Positions 1 to 9,018 of a DNA stretch of 64,000 bases are shown one piece after another (positions within the stretch are counted from its first letter, which is position 1; each line of letters opens with the position of its first letter). The notes under the pieces were generated by a model that was not told the origin of the DNA, did not search any database, and saw nothing but the letters and a program-made list of their open reading frames with translations. The DNA comes from Puniceicoccales bacterium Verruco_02 (GTDB lineage: Bacteria; Verrucomicrobiota; Verrucomicrobiia; Opitutales; Oceanipulchritudinaceae): the NCBI GenBank assembly GCA_001604585.1, contig LVBW01000010.1, forward strand, positions 28,928-92,927. The letters run 5' to 3'. A program made the translations under genes and the position numbers.

Positions 1-787
1 CGTAGATGGCCACTTTGCGGCCTATCATGGGCTTTTCGCCAAGCTCCACATCGCGCAGGAGCTTGACCGCGTCCAGTATCGGGCCTGCGTCCATCGCGGG
101 GATGTCCGTGCGGCGGCCTATGTGTGCGCCAACGGCCACGAAGGCTGCGTCAAAGCCGCCCTCTGCCTTTTCTCTGGCCAGATCGCTCACCTTGTGGTTC
201 AAGACGATCTTTACGCCCATCTTCTCGATGCGGGCGATTTCGGCGTCCAGAATGTTGCGCGGCAGTCGGTACTGGGGGATGCCAAAGTGCAGCATTCCGC
301 CCGCCATCGGGCCTGCTTCGCGTATCTCCACTTCGTGGCCAAGGCGACGCAGGTGATATGCGGCGGAGAGGCCCGCGGGGCCGGCACCCACTATCAGGAT
401 GCGCTTCCCGCTCGCGGGGGCGTCCACATTGGGCATCCAGCCTTTTTCGAGGGCGGTGTCGCCGATGAGCCTTTCCACTGCGTGGATGCTGATGGGCGTA
501 TCCATGTGCTTGCGGTTGCATGCGTCTTCACAGGTGTGATAGCAGACGCGCCCATGCACCGCAGGCATGGGATTGTCACGCATGATGACCTGCCAAGCGG
601 CTTCAAGATTACCAGCCTGCGCGTGTGCCAGCCATGCCTGTATGTTCTCGCCTGCGGGGCAGGTCGAGTTACAAGGCGGCAACTGGTCCACGTAGCGGGG
701 TAACCACGTTCTGTCGGGGCCGGTCCTGCGTGCCTTGCGCAAGTCCGGTTGCCCGGTCAATTCCCTGTCGGAAAGGGTCTTTGTCAT
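1..787 (-). CDS. GltD-like NAD(P)H/FAD oxidoreductase, partial (runs off the left edge)
   Basis: This is the first ~262 residues of a flavin oxidoreductase of the glutamate-synthase small-subunit type; the C-terminus lies outside the window. An N-terminal Fe-S domain carries CNSTCPAGENIQAW and then CYHTCEDACNR, the cysteine pattern that binds 4Fe-4S clusters in this family. A Rossmann FAD site (ILIVGAGPAGLSAAYHLRR) follows, then GGMLHFGIPQYRLPRNIL, typical of GltD and related proteins. Such proteins pass electrons from NADPH to a partner subunit; whether the partner here is GltB or another acceptor cannot be seen. The ATG at 787 was chosen because it gives a normal N-terminus (MTKTLSDREL). 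It is divergent from the Fur-family gene. Confidence 0.85.
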   Translation of the reverse strand, partial: MTKTLSDRELTGQPDLRKARRTGPDRTWLPRYVDQLPPCNSTCPAGENIQAWLAHAQAGNLEAAWQVIMRDNPMPAVHGRVCYHTCEDACNRKHMDTPISIHAVERLIGDTALEKGWMPNVDAPASGKRILIVGAGPAGLSAAYHLRRLGHEVEIREAGPMAGGMLHFGIPQYRLPRNILDAEIARIEKMGVKIVLNHKVSDLAREKAEGGFDAAFVAVGAHIGRRTDIPAMDAGPILDAVKLLRDVELGEKPMIGRKVAIY

Positions 788-986
788 CACAATTCTTCGT
801 CTGCATTACACTAACAGCGCTGGGGGGCAATTGTGAACAACAATTTATTCCATCGGTTCATCTTTACAGAGGCGGCAGGCCCTTTGTGGGCGCTTTTCGG
901 GAGCCTCTTACCGCTCGCTATGACTTGATTATTGTTGAGTTTTGTGGAATATTTCTTGAACCTTGGAATCATTACAATTACAAACA
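788..986. promoter_or_regulatory. Divergent intergenic region upstream of the Fur-family/suf genes
   Basis: This 199-nt stretch holds no gene. Its right half (about 920-985) is AT-rich compared with the flanking genes and ends directly at the regulator's ATG, so promoters for both divergent genes and an autoregulatory Fur-family operator are expected here. The segment GAATCATTACAATTAC resembles half of a PerR/Fur-type box, but no clean inverted repeat was found. Confidence 0.3.
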
Positions 987-1436
987 ATGAAAGACGGGGG
1001 TACATCGCAGAGACTGGCCGGAGCCTTGGAGGAGCATGGATTGCGTTCCACAAGGCAACGCGAACTGGTTTTTGGCGTTCTGATGGAGCTGAAGGGGCAC
1101 CCCACTGCGGACGAGGTGTATGTCCGCGCTAGGGAGCAGTTCTCATCCATATCTCTTGCAACAGTTTACAATTGCCTTGAGGCACTTGTGGACTGTGGAC
1201 TGGTAAAGGCTGTGCACCGCGATCGTGAGCCTGCGCGCTATTGCGCCAATCTGGTCGAGCACGCGCATTTTCACGACTTGCAAACGGGCGAGGTACGGGA
1301 CGTGCTTCTGCCTTCGGACGTGATGCAGTACTTGGTCAAACTGCTTCCCAAGGGCTGCGTGGCGGACCGGGTGGAGCTGAACTTCATCGGCAGGAGCAGC
1401 GGTCCAACTGCTGGCGAGGCCGAGCTGCGGACCTGA
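987..1436 (+). CDS. Fur-family metal/peroxide-responsive transcriptional regulator
   Basis: This 149-residue protein has the Fur/PerR winged-helix DNA-binding domain (GLRSTRQRELVFGVL, then SLATVYNCLEALVDCGLV) and a metal-sensing motif rich in histidine (HAHFHD at residues 92-97). The C-x2-C pair that usually follows and binds structural zinc is absent: the sequence continues as LQTGEV. That makes the sensed metal uncertain; a PerR-like peroxide or iron role is inferred. It lies 46 bp upstream of sufC, so it probably regulates the suf operon and itself. The ATG at 987 is preferred over an in-frame TTG at 963, because the longer N-terminus adds only residues unlike the family. Confidence 0.85.
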   Translation: MKDGGTSQRLAGALEEHGLRSTRQRELVFGVLMELKGHPTADEVYVRAREQFSSISLATVYNCLEALVDCGLVKAVHRDREPARYCANLVEHAHFHDLQTGEVRDVLLPSDVMQYLVKLLPKGCVADRVELNFIGRSSGPTAGEAELRT

Positions 1437-1482
1437 ATGGGCGGGGTTTTTCAATTTGTTCTAACATTTTAGCCAAGCAAAC

Positions 1483-2241
1483 ATGAGTCTCAACATCAAT
1501 AATTTAAGTGTCTCCATAGCGGAGAGGCAGATACTCAAGGACTTCAACCTGTCCGTTTCCCGTGGCGAGGTTCATGCCATCATGGGACCGAATGGCACCG
1601 GCAAGAGCACCTTGGCCAAGGCACTGGCGGCGCATCCGGATTATACGGTTACAGGCGGTACGGCCCTCTTGGATGGCGCGGAGATTATCGGCCTTGAGCC
1701 GGACGCCGTGGCTAGGCTCGGCCTATTCATGGCCTTCCAGTACCCGGTCGAGATACCCGGCGTATCCATTGCGAACTTCATACGCGCAGCCCTCACGGCC
1801 CGCCTGAAGGAAAGCGGGGGGGACTTCAGCGCCACGGCCTATTACAAGGCCCTGTACGCGCAAATGGACGCTCTCAAGATACCGCGCGAGTTCACGTCAC
1901 GATCTGTCAACGTGGGTTTTTCAGGCGGCGAAAAGAAGCGTTGCGACATATTGCAAATGGCCATGTTGAAGCCGTCCTACGCCATATTGGACGAGACGGA
2001 CTCCGGCTTGGATATTGACGCCCTGCGCATCGTTGCGGACGGAGTCAACCACATGCGTGGGCCGGGCACTGGCTTTGTCATAATCACCCACTACCAGCGT
2101 CTTCTTAACTATATAAAGCCAGACTATGTACACGTTATGTACGGCGGGCGTATCGTTAAGAGCGGCGGGGCAGAACTGGCCCTGGAGCTTGAGGAGAAGG
2201 GCTACGGATGGGTCGAAAAGGAATTCGGCGTCCTAGTTTAA
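1483..2241 (+). CDS. sufC: Fe-S cluster assembly ATPase SufC
   Basis: A soluble ABC-type ATPase of 252 residues that drives the SufBCD scaffold in building Fe-S clusters in the cytosol. Seen in the sequence: Walker [10 protein letters not shown], the ABC signature [10 protein letters not shown], and Walker B with the SufC-typical [13 protein letters not shown]. The length is normal for SufC. It is the first suf gene behind the Fur-family regulator and sits 48 bp before sufB. There is no Shine-Dalgarno sequence before the ATG (AGCCAAGCAAACATG), which is common in this window. No cysteine desulfurase (SufS) or SufE/SufU is encoded nearby, so sulfur must be supplied from elsewhere in the genome. 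Confidence 0.97.
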   Translation: MSLNINNLSVSIAERQILKDFNLSVSRGEVHAIMGPNGTGKSTLAKALAAHPDYTVTGGTALLDGAEIIGLEPDAVARLGLFMAFQYPVEIPGVSIANFIRAALTARLKESGGDFSATAYYKALYAQMDALKIPREFTSRSVNVGFSGGEKKRCDILQMAMLKPSYAILDETDSGLDIDALRIVADGVNHMRGPGTGFVIITHYQRLLNYIKPDYVHVMYGGRIVKSGGAELALELEEKGYGWVEKEFGVLV

Positions 2242-2289
2242 GGGGCAAGGCAGGAACATGCCTGATTTGTATCTTCAACCACTTTAATC

Positions 2290-3717
2290 ATGAGCAGCCA
2301 GACAGACGATCGTTCCGCACAGGAGAAGGCCCTCGCCGTCGAGCGCGACGTGGGCAACTTCAGCTACGAGACCTCGTACGACTTTGACGCGGGCAAGGGC
2401 CTTTCCGAACGTACCATCGACTATATCTGCGATGTGAAGGGCGAGCCGGACTGGATGCGCGAGTTCCGCAAGAAGGCGCTGAAGGTGTTCAACGACAAGC
2501 CAATGCCCAGCAGCTGGGCCTCGCCGGACCTTGCGAACATAGACTTTGACCGCATCTCCTACTACATGGCCAAAGGACGCCCATCGCGCAGTTGGGACGA
2601 GGTGCCCGACGAGGTCAAGAAGACCTTCGAGCGCCTCGGCGTACCCGAGAAGGAGAGGGCATTTCTCGCCGGGGTGGAGGCACAGTTCGACAGTGAGTCC
2701 AGCTACTCGAGCATGAAGGAGGAACTGGCAAAGCAGGGCGTGATATTTGTCAGCTCAAGCGAGGGTCTGATGAAGCACCCGGAAATATTTCGCCAGTGGT
2801 TCGGCAAGGTAATCCCGATTGGCGACAACAAGTTCAGCGCTCTTAACAGTGCGGTGTTCTCCGGCGGCTCCTTCATCTACATACCCAAGGGGGTGAAGCT
2901 CAAGCAGCCCCTTCAGGCCTACTTCCGCATCAATGCCGAGGAGATGGGCCAGTTCGAGCGCACGCTCATCATAGCCGACGAGGGGGCCGAGATGATGTAT
3001 ATGGAGGGCTGTACGGCCCCTCAGTACGAGACGAGTGCCCTGCATAGCGCCGTGGTGGAGCTTGTTGCGCTTAAAGGGGCAAAGATTCAGTACGTCACTG
3101 TTCAGAACTGGTCCGCCAGCGTGTTCAACCTTGTCACCAAGCGCGGACTGGCCTTGGAAGATGCCGAGATCCGCTGGATAGACTGCAACATAGGCAGCCG
3201 CCTCACGATGAAGTACCCGGCCGTGGTCCTGCGCGGAGAGCGCGCCCGTGGCGAGGTGCTCTCCATCGCCCTTGCGCACGATGGCCAGCATCAGGACACA
3301 GGTTCCAAGATGATTCACGCTGCCGACAACACCTCTAGCAACATCGTCTCCAAGAGCATAAGTATAGGCAAGGGCAGGGCCACGTATCGCGGGATGGTGC
3401 AGATGCCCCGGCACCTTAAGAACTGCAAGAACAACACCGAGTGCGACGCCCTGCTTATCAACACCAACAGTCGCACGGACACCTATCCGGCTATAGTGGT
3501 GCGGGGCGAGGGCAACAGTGTGCAGCACGAGGCGAGCGTGTCGAAGGTCAGCGAGGAGCAGATCTTCTACATGCAGCAGCGTGGCATACCCGAGGCGGAG
3601 GCCATGAGCTTGGCCGTGAACGGATTTGTGAACGACCTTGTCCGCGAGTTCCCGATGGAATACTCGGTGGAGCTGCGCCGCCTCATAGACCTCGAAATGG
3701 AAGGGAGCGTCGGGTAA
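2290..3717 (+). CDS. sufB: Fe-S cluster scaffold protein SufB
   Basis: SufB, 475 residues (normal length), forms the SufBC2D scaffold on which clusters are built. The beta-helix core shows typical SufB blocks: [54 protein letters not shown], and the C-terminal [21 protein letters not shown] cysteine in [11 protein letters not shown] lies where the acceptor cysteine of the family is expected. It lies between sufC and sufD with short spacers, so it is part of one operon. Confidence 0.97.
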   Translation: MSSQTDDRSAQEKALAVERDVGNFSYETSYDFDAGKGLSERTIDYICDVKGEPDWMREFRKKALKVFNDKPMPSSWASPDLANIDFDRISYYMAKGRPSRSWDEVPDEVKKTFERLGVPEKERAFLAGVEAQFDSESSYSSMKEELAKQGVIFVSSSEGLMKHPEIFRQWFGKVIPIGDNKFSALNSAVFSGGSFIYIPKGVKLKQPLQAYFRINAEEMGQFERTLIIADEGAEMMYMEGCTAPQYETSALHSAVVELVALKGAKIQYVTVQNWSASVFNLVTKRGLALEDAEIRWIDCNIGSRLTMKYPAVVLRGERARGEVLSIALAHDGQHQDTGSKMIHAADNTSSNIVSKSISIGKGRATYRGMVQMPRHLKNCKNNTECDALLINTNSRTDTYPAIVVRGEGNSVQHEASVSKVSEEQIFYMQQRGIPEAEAMSLAVNGFVNDLVREFPMEYSVELRRLIDLEMEGSVG

Positions 3718-3747
3718 GGCCCACTTACCTTGGCAGCAAACACAATC

Positions 3748-5097
3748 ATGACGGACACTTTTTACATGACAGAAGCACTTTCCATCTGTTCTGACGCCGC
3801 CTTCGAGGCCCATCTGGGTTCCCTGAAAGACATGCCTTCATGGCTGCTCGACATAAAGCGCGAGGCTTGGGCACGCTACAAAGCCCTGCCAGAGCCACGG
3901 CGCAAGGATGAGCAGTGGCGCTTTGCCAGTACTGACGGCCTCTCGCTCGACCCGTACTCTTACCGCGTCCCTTCCGCCGATCCGCAGGAATGTGCACGGC
4001 CTCTTCTTGAATGCGGCGGCTGTCTGGACTTTGCCGACGATGCCTATATTGGCGGCAGGCCCCTGTACGAAGAAGCCGCTGCAAGGGGTGTGATATTTCT
4101 CCCCCTAGACCGTGCCCTTCGCGAGCACCCGGAGCTTGTGCGCAGGCACCTCTTCGAGCGTATGCCAGACCTTGGCAGCGAGAAGTATCAGGCCCTGCAT
4201 GTGGCGATGTTCACAACGGGAGTATTCCTCCATGTGCCCCGAGGGGTGCAGGTGGAGCTGCCCCTGGCGGGTCTGCACGAGGCTGTGAGCGAAGGCGCAA
4301 GCGTGTTTCCGCACACTCTTGTCGTCGCGGAAGAGGGGGCCTCGGTCACGATGTTCGACGTTTTCCGCAGTCGCGAAGCCGCCGCGCGGCACTTTGCCTG
4401 TGCCGCAGCGGATATTTGCGCCCTTCCCGGCGCCAACATTCGCTACCGTATGGTGCAGGCCTGGAGCCGTTCCTCGCTGGCCTTTCACATGAACAGTGCC
4501 AGCGCCGAGCGCTCCAGCAGTGTCGATGCCATCACAATCAACGTGGGCGCAGCCCATGTGCGCAGCGAACAGCATGGGCGCATCGTGGGCCGGGGGGGGA
4601 ATGTTCAGATGCATTCACTAACCCTTGCAACAGGCACGCAGGAAGTGGATCAGCGCACCCTCCAGACGCACGACGCCGGGGATGGGCACAGCAATTTACT
4701 CTACAAGAACGTCCTTCTGGACAAGGCGCACACGATATTCAGTGGCCTTATCCGCGTGGCAGAGAATGCGCAGCGAACCGACGCCTACCAGACAAACCGC
4801 AATCTGCTCCTCTCGCCAGAGGCCGAGGCGGACAGCCTGCCGGGCCTGGAGATTTTGGCCAACGACGTGAAATGCAGCCACGGAGCCAGCACGGGCCAGT
4901 TGGACAAGGAGCAGCTCTACTACATGTTGGCGCGCGGCCTTCATAGGAGCACTGCCCAGCAGCTGATGGTGTTCGGCTTTTTCGAGGAAGTGCTGGAAAA
5001 GTTCGGCAACGAGCAACTGGCCCAGTACGTGCGAGATCTGCTTCAGGAGAGCTTCAATGCACATGAATTGTTAAACAATTCGCCCGATGCGACTTAA
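3748..5097 (+). CDS. sufD: Fe-S cluster assembly protein SufD
   Basis: SufD (449 residues) is the SufB paralogue that completes the SufBC2D complex and is needed for iron entry. It has the SufB/SufD beta-helix core (VFLHVPRGVQVELPLAG, FSGLIRVAENAQRTDAYQ) and the C-terminal signature DVKCSHGASTGQLDKEQL. The start is ambiguous: a TTG at 3730, an ATG at 3748 (chosen, 30 bp after sufB) and an ATG at 3766 are all in frame, with no Shine-Dalgarno to decide. It is the last recognisable suf gene; the next gene is an unrelated membrane protein. Confidence 0.95.
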   Translation: MTDTFYMTEALSICSDAAFEAHLGSLKDMPSWLLDIKREAWARYKALPEPRRKDEQWRFASTDGLSLDPYSYRVPSADPQECARPLLECGGCLDFADDAYIGGRPLYEEAAARGVIFLPLDRALREHPELVRRHLFERMPDLGSEKYQALHVAMFTTGVFLHVPRGVQVELPLAGLHEAVSEGASVFPHTLVVAEEGASVTMFDVFRSREAAARHFACAAADICALPGANIRYRMVQAWSRSSLAFHMNSASAERSSSVDAITINVGAAHVRSEQHGRIVGRGGNVQMHSLTLATGTQEVDQRTLQTHDAGDGHSNLLYKNVLLDKAHTIFSGLIRVAENAQRTDAYQTNRNLLLSPEAEADSLPGLEILANDVKCSHGASTGQLDKEQLYYMLARGLHRSTAQQLMVFGFFEEVLEKFGNEQLAQYVRDLLQESFNAHELLNNSPDAT

Positions 5098-5110
5098 CTG
5101 TTGACGCGCG

Positions 5111-5575
5111 ATGTGCATATCTTCATGCACTCTCAGCATGAGATCCATCAAGTGTGAACTGAGCGCATTCAAGCTTATAAGCCTCCTTGGCTCGCTGCTA
5201 TATTTCTACCTGTTCGTGAGCCTGCTCGTGTCGCCGGCAGAGTTCTTCGCGGATCTTAACATCATGCTCTCGCCCGACATGTGCTTCATAGCTCGGCGCG
5301 CCGGGATGCTCATGCTCGGCTTTTCGGCCCTGCTCTTTTTTGCCCGCAACGCTCCTCTTTCGGGCGCAAGGGTGGCCATCGCCGCCGCGGTGGCGTTGAA
5401 CATGGCGGGCTTTGCCAGCACCGGCATACATGCCTACAGTGTGGGCCTTGTGGACGAGGCCATATTCTTCAGCATCTCCGTAGAGAGCGTGTTCACCCTG
5501 CTGTTCTCGGTTCACTGCGTGCGAGACCTGCTCCGTCTGCGAAGGGCTGACGCCTGTGGCAGGGAGTTGACCTAA
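5111..5575 (+). CDS. Small hypothetical membrane protein
   Basis: Not recognised. The 154-residue product has about four hydrophobic segments (around residues 22-42, 58-77, 87-107 and 116-137), so it is probably an inner-membrane protein. There is no catalytic motif. It starts 13 bp after sufD and could be translated from the suf transcript; an internal ATG at 5138 would remove nine residues. Coding is supported by the closeness to sufD and continuous hydrophobic organisation rather than by homology. Confidence 0.6.
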   Translation: MCISSCTLSMRSIKCELSAFKLISLLGSLLYFYLFVSLLVSPAEFFADLNIMLSPDMCFIARRAGMLMLGFSALLFFARNAPLSGARVAIAAAVALNMAGFASTGIHAYSVGLVDEAIFFSISVESVFTLLFSVHCVRDLLRLRRADACGRELT

Positions 5576-5801
5576 GGAGGGCTTCCTGTCTCTCGTGGGC
5601 GGGCATAATACACTTGGCAACTGTGCCTGAAAAACGTTGGAAGCTTGCCTCTGTTCTCTTGGTGGGTGAAGGAGCATGTCGTCAACGCCCATGAGTTGCG
5701 GCTTGATATTATCTGCAATTATAAACACAGTTGCGACTGTGCGACATGCGTCGCTCGCTGACCAAGGTTTATATCAAGTATATCAAAACGCACATACAGG
5801 A

Positions 5802-6410
5802 ATGAAAAAGTATCCATTGCTCATTATCGCAGGTCTGTTCGCCTTTGTATCACAGGCTGCTCATGCAAGCTTCGACGGTGATTTCTCCATAGAACCCGCC
5901 ACGACTTATAGTTCTGGAGTCGGCACTTTCGGAAACTGGACATACAGTATCGTGGTATTCACGGGAGTGGGAAGTATAGAAACAAGCGTAGCGACGGACT
6001 CGCTTGTGTTGAACGCATATGCTTTCGGTATGTTAATGTCTGACCAGACAACCGTCACACTCACTTGCGCTCCTGTTGACTTTGATGGAACCATAAGTTT
6101 CACGGCTAGCAGCCTGAGCGGTTTGTCGGTGACAGCGAACTCAGTCAATGTTGCTAGTTCTGGATTTGACTATTCGTTCGACCTTTCGTACGGCCAGTCA
6201 TTTACCATATCTCTTTCCGCCATTAGTGTAGGTAGTTTTGACCCGGTGTTATTACTGCCGATGCCAGGTGTTCCGGTGAGTTATTCGACGACCATCTCCA
6301 ATTTCAGTGCGATAAGCGCCGTGCCGGAGCCCTCCACGTATGCCCTCGGTGCCGGAGTGGTGGTGCTTGGCATAGCAGGTGCGAAGCGCCGTCGCTCGCG
6401 CAAGGCGTAG
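5802..6410 (+). CDS. PEP-CTERM domain secreted protein (first of three)
   Basis: A 202-residue exported protein of unknown function. It begins with a signal peptide (MKKYPLLIIAGLFAFVSQ, likely cleavage after AHA), continues with a Ser/Thr/Gly-rich beta region, and ends with a complete sorting signal: VPEPSTYA, a hydrophobic helix (LGAGVVVLGIAG) and a basic tail AKRRRSRKA. In known systems an exosortase cleaves at this motif and directs the protein to the envelope or exopolysaccharide matrix; no exosortase lies in this window. The ATG at 5802 is chosen because the upstream in-frame extension from 5676 lacks a signal peptide. It is followed by a strong hairpin. Confidence 0.85.
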   Translation: MKKYPLLIIAGLFAFVSQAAHASFDGDFSIEPATTYSSGVGTFGNWTYSIVVFTGVGSIETSVATDSLVLNAYAFGMLMSDQTTVTLTCAPVDFDGTISFTASSLSGLSVTANSVNVASSGFDYSFDLSYGQSFTISLSAISVGSFDPVLLLPMPGVPVSYSTTISNFSAISAVPEPSTYALGAGVVVLGIAGAKRRRSRKA

Positions 6411-6524
6411 TGAGTGTTTGATAATTCCCGCAATGGGAAGATATTCCGTGTTTTCGGCGGCAGGAGCTTATCGAAAAGACCCCCTTTAGGGCGATCGCTT
6501 ATTCGCCACCTAGTTGATATTCCC

Positions 6525-6560
6525 ATGCCCCAGCGCCCACGTTGACGCTGGGGCATCTTT
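6525..6560 (+). terminator. Intrinsic terminator after the PEP-CTERM gene
   Basis: A perfect 11-bp stem, ATGCCCCAGCG (6525-6535) with CGCTGGGGCAT (6546-6556), a 10-nt loop, and a short T-rich tail (CTTTCT). It separates the PEP-CTERM gene from the sugar-nucleotide gene at 6580. Confidence 0.75.
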
Positions 6561-6579
6561 CTGAAAGCATACTCCCTGT

Positions 6580-7671
6580 ATGAGGGACGACCGCTATATA
6601 GTCATAATGGCCGGTGGCCGGGGAGAGCGTTTCTGGCCGCAGAGCCGCCGCAACAGGCCCAAACAGCTGCTGCCAATAGTTGGCGAGGAGCCGCTTCTTG
6701 CGCAGACAGTCCGCCGTGTGCTGGGCATGGTACCAGCGGCGAACGTGTTGGTCCTCACAAACGCGGATCTTGTTGCCGAGGTGGCGCGCATCTGCCCGGG
6801 TCTGCCAGCGGACAATATCGTTGGCGAACCAGTGGGACGCGACACCGCCGCAGCCGTGGGCCTAGCGACCGTGCTCGTGCGTCTGCGTAATCCGGCGGCC
6901 AGCTATGCCGTGTTGCCCTCGGACCACGTGATTCACGATGAGGCCTCCTTTCGCTTGGTGCTCGAGCGCGCCTTCGAGGCTGCCGAGAGCGGCGACGAGC
7001 TTGTTACAATAGGCATAGAGGCGGCCTTCCCGGCCACGGGCTACGGCTACATACAGCGTGGGGAAGAGTCGATGCGCCTTGGAGAAATGCCCGTTTACAG
7101 GGTGAGGCGCTTTGTCGAAAAGCCTGCCTTGGAACTTGCCCGAAGCTACGTGCAGAGCGGGGAGTATTACTGGAATGCGGGTATGTTCATCTGGAGCGCT
7201 GCTAGTGTGGCGGCGGCCCTGTCCGCATATGTGCCAGATCTTTGGGCAGGGCTGGCCTCTATCGAGCAGGCCCTAGCGGCAGGCAGACCCCTTGCCGAAG
7301 TGCTTGAGGAGCAGTATCAGGGTCTGCGCAAGATTTCCATCGACTATGCACTCATGGAGAAGGCGCCCAATGTGCTGACTCTGCCCGGAGTGTTCGACTG
7401 GGACGATGTGGGCGCCTGGCCGGCCCTGTTGCGCCACCTGCCTGCCGATGCAAAGGGCAACGTCACTCGCGGCAATGCCCTTGTCGTCGATGGGGCTGAC
7501 AATATTGTCGTTGGCAGTGGCGAACACCTTGTGTCCCTGCTCGGAGTGTCCGGCTGCATCGTTGTGCATACCGAAGACGCCACCATGATCTGCCCCCGCG
7601 AAAGGGCGCAGGACATCAAGCTCCTCGTCGGCGAGCTGGCCAAAGACCAGCGCCTTTGCGGCCTACTATAA
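6580..7671 (+). CDS. manC: Mannose-1-phosphate guanylyltransferase
   Basis: This 363-residue enzyme makes GDP-mannose from mannose-1-phosphate and GTP, the donor for polysaccharide and glycan synthesis. Seen: the nucleotide-binding N-terminus MAGGRGERFWPQSRR followed by RPKQLLP, FVEKPALELA, YYWNAGMFIWS and the family's FDWDDVGAW. It is the short single-domain type without the phosphomannose isomerase domain of the longer bifunctional proteins. It is 10 bp upstream of ruvX and probably co-transcribed with it. Confidence 0.93.
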   Translation: MRDDRYIVIMAGGRGERFWPQSRRNRPKQLLPIVGEEPLLAQTVRRVLGMVPAANVLVLTNADLVAEVARICPGLPADNIVGEPVGRDTAAAVGLATVLVRLRNPAASYAVLPSDHVIHDEASFRLVLERAFEAAESGDELVTIGIEAAFPATGYGYIQRGEESMRLGEMPVYRVRRFVEKPALELARSYVQSGEYYWNAGMFIWSAASVAAALSAYVPDLWAGLASIEQALAAGRPLAEVLEEQYQGLRKISIDYALMEKAPNVLTLPGVFDWDDVGAWPALLRHLPADAKGNVTRGNALVVDGADNIVVGSGEHLVSLLGVSGCIVVHTEDATMICPRERAQDIKLLVGELAKDQRLCGLL

Positions 7672-7681
7672 GCTCAACAGC

Positions 7682-8143
7682 ATGAATGTTCTTGGCATAG
7701 ACTATGGCGAAAAGCGCGTCGGGCTGGCTTGGGGCGACGATATTGGGGTTGCCTCGCCCATCAAGGCCGCCACTCAGGCGGAGGCAGCGGCGCGCCTCGA
7801 TTATATTGGCGAGCTGATACGCCAGCGTCGTATCGACCGCATTGCCTTGGGCTATCCCTACAACATGGACGGCAGCGCGGGCTTCAAGGCAAAGGAGGTG
7901 GAGGCTTTTGCAAAGGAATTGGAGAGGCGCTTTGCCCTGCCTGTCGTATTTGTGGACGAGACTCTGACAAGCGAGGCTGCTGCAGCCCAGATGGCAATGA
8001 ATCGCAAAGAGAGGCGGCAGAGCCTGCTGGAGATGAAAAAGAAACGCTCCAGCGGAGATCTGGACTCGCGCGCGGCCTGTCTGATACTTCAGGACTATCT
8101 GGACAGGGTGCTCGGTTTGCCGCCCGAATTGCCCGATATGTAG
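7682..8143 (+). CDS. ruvX: Holliday junction resolvase-like nuclease RuvX (YqgF)
   Basis: A 153-residue RNase H-fold nuclease of the YqgF/RuvX family, linked to rRNA maturation and recombination intermediates. Motifs in order: GIDYGEKRVGLA (first catalytic Asp near residue 6), ALGYPYNMDGS, VFVDETLTSEAA and the C-terminal SGDLDSRAACLILQDYL with the final acidic residue. The length is normal. It lies immediately downstream of manC. Confidence 0.92.
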   Translation: MNVLGIDYGEKRVGLAWGDDIGVASPIKAATQAEAAARLDYIGELIRQRRIDRIALGYPYNMDGSAGFKAKEVEAFAKELERRFALPVVFVDETLTSEAAAAQMAMNRKERRQSLLEMKKKRSSGDLDSRAACLILQDYLDRVLGLPPELPDM

Positions 8144-8252
8144 GCCCTTCGGGCAGCAATCACACTCAACGCGGAACTTCCGTGTTCAGAAATGTTCCAA
8201 ACACCGTTATTTTTGTTTACCTAAAGGGCATAACTGCCTTGATATATACCAG

Positions 8253-9005
8253 ATGCGCTGGAAATGCATGGTAGCGTTTGACGGGACCGACTTCTTCGGC
8301 TGGCAAAGCCAGGCGGGCGGCAACACCGTTCAGGATTACATCGAGAGACGGCTTGAAGTGGTGTTCAAGCAGCCGGTGCGCATACACGGGTGCAGCAGGA
8401 CGGACAGCGGCGTACATGCTGCGGGTCTTGTATTCCATTTCGATGCGGATTGGTCCCATCCGGTCAAGCACCTCTTGCGTGCCCTTCGGGTGGGCCTTCC
8501 CAAAGGCATTCTAATTACTGCCGTCCGCAGGGTGCCAGATACATTCCACGCCCGTTATTCGACAACTGGCAAACGCTACATTTACCGGCTTTACGAAGGC
8601 TGGGCCTCGCCCTTCGAGTCACGCTTCACCTATTCGCTGGAGAACCGTAAGGTTGATACGAACAAGATGAAGCAGGCCGCAATGTGCCTTGTTGGGAGGC
8701 ATGACTTCACGGCCTTTGCTGCGGACCGTGGCGACGAATCCCGCGAAGACCCCGTGAAGGAGCTGCGCCGTCTGGACGTAGTGCGTCGCGGCAAGAGCGT
8801 GAGGATAATCTTCGAGGGCAGCGGCTTCCTGTACAAGATGGCGCGCAGTATCGCCGGTGCCCTCATAGACGTTGGCACTGGCAAACTGGCCCCGGATCAT
8901 ATCCGCACAATACTCGAAAGCCGGGTGCGTACGGCCCTTGTTGTGACCGCTCCGGCGCAGGGGCTGACACTGGACAAGGTGTTTTACGGCGATGGCGAGG
9001 AGTAG
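8253..9005 (+). CDS. truA: tRNA pseudouridine(38-40) synthase TruA
   Basis: TruA (250 residues) isomerises uridines 38-40 in the anticodon stem-loop of many tRNAs. The catalytic aspartate sits in GCSRTDSGVHAAG (D51). Other family blocks are AFDGTDFFGWQSQ near the N-terminus, TTGKRYIYRLY, and GSGFLYKMARSIAGALIDVG near the C-terminus. The ATG at 8253 gives the standard N-terminus MRWKCMVAFDG. It converges on the HTH-MBL gene with a 13-bp gap and no hairpin between them. Confidence 0.95.
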   Translation: MRWKCMVAFDGTDFFGWQSQAGGNTVQDYIERRLEVVFKQPVRIHGCSRTDSGVHAAGLVFHFDADWSHPVKHLLRALRVGLPKGILITAVRRVPDTFHARYSTTGKRYIYRLYEGWASPFESRFTYSLENRKVDTNKMKQAAMCLVGRHDFTAFAADRGDESREDPVKELRRLDVVRRGKSVRIIFEGSGFLYKMARSIAGALIDVGTGKLAPDHIRTILESRVRTALVVTAPAQGLTLDKVFYGDGEE

Positions 9006-9018
9006 GAGGCGCGCAGCC

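Noticed and set aside
2755..3813. A 352-codon minus-strand frame opposite sufB
   Set aside because: Shadow of SufB codon usage; no domain recognised and it would cross two well-supported genes.
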